The notes under the pieces: generated by a model | Seen by the model: the letters and a program-made list of their open reading frames with translations, nothing else | What the model was told of the DNA's origin: nothing | Databases searched by the model: none | In this document: in pieces, positions 5,645-7,898 of the stretch | Numbering within the stretch: position 1 is the stretch's first letter | Layout of the letters: the number at the start of each line of letters is the position of its first letter | From: Chlorobiaceae bacterium | Lineage (GTDB): Bacteria > Bacteroidota > Chlorobiia > Chlorobiales > Chlorobiaceae | Assembly (NCBI GenBank): GCA_013336025.1 | Contig: JAAXUM010000066.1 | Coordinates: 1 to 7,898 of the forward strand | Direction: 5' to 3' | Length of the DNA stretch: 7,898 bases | Translations under genes and position numbers: made by a program

Positions 5645-6729
5645 ATATGATCGGCACCAACGCTGCAAGAGTATTGCCTTTGCCTGATATCGACTGTATC
5701 CTTATCGGGGTAAACTGCAGCAAAACACTCGACAGATGCATTGATTCGATACGATCGTGCGATTACCCCCAGAAAAAACTGCATATCTTTTATGTTGACG
5801 GGGGGTCAACCGACAGCAGCGTCGAGAGTGCCGGGCGTTATGAGGAGGTTACGGTGATCGCTCTTGATCCTGAATATCCGACGCCTGGAATGGGAAGAAA
5901 TGCCGGCTGGAAAAACAGCATGTCGCCGTTTGTTCAGTTTCTTGATTCTGATACCATTCTTGATGCACGCTGGCTTCGAAAAGCTGTTGAGGCCATGGCC
6001 GATGAACGGTTCGGAGCGGTGACTGGCATGCGTCAGGAGATGTATCCGGAACGCACGGTTTATAACTGGATCGGTAATATCGAATGGAACGGAGCTGCTG
6101 GTCTGTCAGATTGTTTCGGGGGAGATGTACTTATCCGGCGCGCAGCGCTTGAAAAAACAGGAGGATACGACGAAACGCTTGTGGGAGGGGAAGATCCGGA
6201 ACTCAGTCGGAGGGTGATCAGGGCTGGCTGGCAGATTGTCCGTCTTGATGCGCTGATGACGAAGCACGATCTGGCTATGACTACCATAAACCAGTATCTC
6301 CGACGGGCTTTCCGCTCCGGCTATGGCTTTGCCGCAGTGAGCCATCGTGAGTCCCGGGCCGGAAGTGCTTTCTGGAAGTACGACGTTTTGAAAATTGTTA
6401 TTAAAGCAGGGAGTTTTTTAGGTTTTACCGTTCTTGCTGTTCCCTTGTTTGTTCTGGTTCCATCAAACAACGCAAAAATTATAGTTGCTCTTTTTCCTTT
6501 TGCCGGTCTTATGGTGATGCTCTCTCCCCGGCTGTTTAAAACAGGGAAGTTCATGCGTGAAAATAACCTGAACAGGATTGAAGCCAAACGGTATGCATGG
6601 CACTGTTCGGTGGTGGTTGTTCCCCAGTTTTTCGGGATTATCCGTTTTTACGTCGGGCAATTTTTCAATAAACCCCTGAAAAACAGGCGCCGAAATCTCA
6701 AAACAGGAATTTCAACTTCCGACACATGA
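5641..6729 (+). CDS. GT2-family membrane-associated glycosyltransferase
   Basis: The 362-residue protein begins with a GT-A domain: IDCILIGVNCSKTLDRCIDSI (17-37), the nucleotide-binding DGGSTDSS (53-60), the metal-binding DSD (102-104), GGDVLIRR (160-167) before the acceptor site, and GGEDPELSRR (182-191), whose ED supplies the likely catalytic base. The C-terminal third has hydrophobic segments at about 251-273, 278-295 and 321-340 and a basic tail (344-354), which should anchor it to the inner membrane. It would add a sugar from a nucleotide donor to a lipid-linked intermediate. Length is usual for membrane-tethered GT2 enzymes. The ATG overlaps the radical SAM stop (ATGA) and lacks a clear Shine-Dalgarno sequence, so translation is probably coupled; ATG 5647 is an alternative start. 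Sugar specificity is unknown. Confidence 0.9.
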   Translation: MNMIGTNAARVLPLPDIDCILIGVNCSKTLDRCIDSIRSCDYPQKKLHIFYVDGGSTDSSVESAGRYEEVTVIALDPEYPTPGMGRNAGWKNSMSPFVQFLDSDTILDARWLRKAVEAMADERFGAVTGMRQEMYPERTVYNWIGNIEWNGAAGLSDCFGGDVLIRRAALEKTGGYDETLVGGEDPELSRRVIRAGWQIVRLDALMTKHDLAMTTINQYLRRAFRSGYGFAAVSHRESRAGSAFWKYDVLKIVIKAGSFLGFTVLAVPLFVLVPSNNAKIIVALFPFAGLMVMLSPRLFKTGKFMRENNLNRIEAKRYAWHCSVVVVPQFFGIIRFYVGQFFNKPLKNRRRNLKTGISTSDT

Positions 6730-7898
6730 AAACAAGAGCGATAGCATATCTATGCAGCGAGTACCCGGCTGTTTCCCATACCTTTATCTACAGGGAGATT
6801 GAATCGCTCCGTAAAGCCGGGGTGACCGTCTATCCTGCTTCGATCCATAAGCCCGCCAACCTTCAGGTTATGACTTCGGATGAGAGAGAGGAGGCTGCGC
6901 GTACCTTGATGGTTCTTTCACTTCCTGTGCCGGCGATGGCTGGAGCACATCTGCACTGTCTCCTGAAAAGTCCCGGAGGTTACCTGCGCATGATGTCCGC
7001 TGCTTTCAAACTCCTGACAACAGGGCCAAAAAGTCCTTTAAAGGCGGCTGCATACTTTGCGGAAGCGGGTATTCTTCTTGAGTGGATGCATAAGCATGGT
7101 ATTACCCATATTCATGAGCATTTTGCCAATCCTACTGCGCTTGTTGCCATGCTTATGAAGCGCTATGGCGGAGTGAGTTACAGTATCTCCGTGCATGGGC
7201 CTGATATCTTTTATATCGTTGATACATCGATGCTTGCCGAAAAAGTCCGCGAAGCGGCTTTTGTTCGTTGCATCAGCCACTACTGCCGAAGCCAGATCAT
7301 GCGCATCAGTAAGCCGGAGAGCTGGAAGAAGCTGCATATTGTCCGTTGCGGGGTTGATCCTGACCTGTATGCCCTGAGAAAGGAACCCGGCAACTCTGTG
7401 CCGAATATGCTCTGTGTTGGCAGGCTGGTTCCGGCCAAAGGGCAGCATATCCTGCTCGAAGCCTGCACTCTTCTGAAAAAAGAGGGAGTTCGTTTTCAGT
7501 TGACCTTTGTTGGCGACGGCCCTGACCGGGACTCTCTTGAACAGTTCACCGCTATGGCTGGTTTGAACGGCATGGTTACGTTTACCGGAGCGCTCGGCCA
7601 GGACAAGGTTCGTGATTATTATGACAAGGCCGATCTTTTTGTGCTTGCAAGTTTTGCTGAAGGTGTTCCTGTTGTGCTGATGGAGGCCATGGCAAAGGAG
7701 ATTCCTGTTATTTCAACGCGGATTACCGGTATACCGGAATTGATTGAGCATGGGCGTGACGGACTCCTTGCAACACCGGGAGACGCTGTGGATCTTGCCC
7801 GCCAGATCCGGAAACTGCTTGATGACTCCCGTCTTCGCCGTGAGCTGGGAGTGGCTGGACGGAAAAAAGTTGTTGGCATGCTGATTATAGAGATCAAC
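6726..7898 (+). CDS. GT4-family glycosyltransferase, 3'-truncated by window edge
   Basis: The frame is open from ATG 6726 to the last base, giving 391 residues with no stop; GT4 enzymes of this type are about 400, so nearly all is present. SEYPAVSHTFIYREIESLRKAG (11-32) is the N-terminal signature of WcaL/exopolysaccharide-type GT4 enzymes. HIHEHFANPTAL (129-139) and SVHGPDIF (155-162) follow. LCVGRLVPAKG (229-239) opens the C-terminal Rossmann domain, FVGDGPDRDSLE (261-272) is the next strand-loop, and ASFAEGVPVVLMEAMAKEIPV (308-328) carries the E-x7-E motif (E312, E320). HGRDGLL (342-348) is the usual loop after it. It transfers a sugar onto the polysaccharide precursor in the cytoplasm. 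The ATG overlaps the GT2 stop (ATGA). The last ten codons look unlike the family and may contain compensating indels (see findings). Confidence 0.9.
   Translation, partial: MKTRAIAYLCSEYPAVSHTFIYREIESLRKAGVTVYPASIHKPANLQVMTSDEREEAARTLMVLSLPVPAMAGAHLHCLLKSPGGYLRMMSAAFKLLTTGPKSPLKAAAYFAEAGILLEWMHKHGITHIHEHFANPTALVAMLMKRYGGVSYSISVHGPDIFYIVDTSMLAEKVREAAFVRCISHYCRSQIMRISKPESWKKLHIVRCGVDPDLYALRKEPGNSVPNMLCVGRLVPAKGQHILLEACTLLKKEGVRFQLTFVGDGPDRDSLEQFTAMAGLNGMVTFTGALGQDKVRDYYDKADLFVLASFAEGVPVVLMEAMAKEIPVISTRITGIPELIEHGRDGLLATPGDAVDLARQIRKLLDDSRLRRELGVAGRKKVVGMLIIEIN

Noticed and set aside
4724..5668. Long minus-strand open frame of about 314 codons opposite the radical SAM gene
   Set aside because: It lies entirely opposite a gene with intact catalytic motifs, its product is a Cys/Arg/Phe-rich mix with no domain, and it has no upstream signals. 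It is a codon-bias shadow.
1..7898. Complete exosortase/PEP-CTERM system
   Set aside because: Gene content and the sigma-54 site are compatible, but no exosortase, PEP-CTERM tail, PrsK or PrsR is encoded here, so it stays a hypothesis about the flanks.
1..7898. Insertion sequences, CRISPR arrays, tRNA or rRNA genes, attachment sites
   Set aside because: No transposase-like protein, spaced repeats, cloverleaf or long terminal repeats were seen on either strand.

Overview
The window is a one-directional (+ strand) stretch of an exopolysaccharide or capsule biosynthesis locus from a Gram-negative bacterium. It holds eight tightly packed protein genes, two of them cut by the window edges. Base composition is moderate (near 50 % G+C by eye). 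The family mix and the weak or A-rich ribosome binding sites at some genes would suit a green sulfur bacterium (Chlorobi) or a relative, but this is an impression and no taxonomic marker is present.

Left block (1-4276): the 3' part of a CpsD/BY-kinase-like P-loop ATPase with a degenerate Walker A' motif; a GT4 (GT-B) glycosyltransferase; a small CysE/WcaB-like O-acetyltransferase; a multi-pass O-antigen ligase/polymerase-like protein; and a VanZ-like membrane protein. Spacings are short or overlapping, so this looks like one operon. The exception is a 72-base gap before the polymerase gene, filled by an open reading frame of 27 codons that could relay ribosomes.

Middle gap (4277-4534): the only sizeable non-coding region, and the most informative one. 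It starts with a perfect hairpin just after the VanZ-like stop codon. A dyad/direct-repeat element (TGCAAGA / TCTTGCA) follows, then an AT-rich hairpin with a T7 run. After these comes an exact match to the sigma-54 -24/-12 promoter consensus (TGGCAC-N5-TTGCA, 4421-4436). The dyad lies about 80-110 bases upstream of the predicted start, where an enhancer-binding activator would be expected.

Right block (4535-7898): a radical SAM protein with a partial SPASM-like C-terminal cysteine set, a membrane-attached GT2 glycosyltransferase, and a second GT4 glycosyltransferase running off the right edge. The three are joined by ATGA stop/start overlaps and are probably co-transcribed from the sigma-54 promoter.

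Taken together, the glycosyltransferases would build a repeat unit on a lipid carrier, the acetyltransferase would decorate it, and the ligase/polymerase-like protein would polymerise or transfer it. The CpsD-like ATPase would regulate chain length or export. The radical SAM enzyme is the unexplained part: a possible sugar- or peptide-modifying step under inducible sigma-54 control. No exosortase, PEP-CTERM protein, flippase, priming transferase or outer-membrane exporter is visible; if present they lie outside the window.
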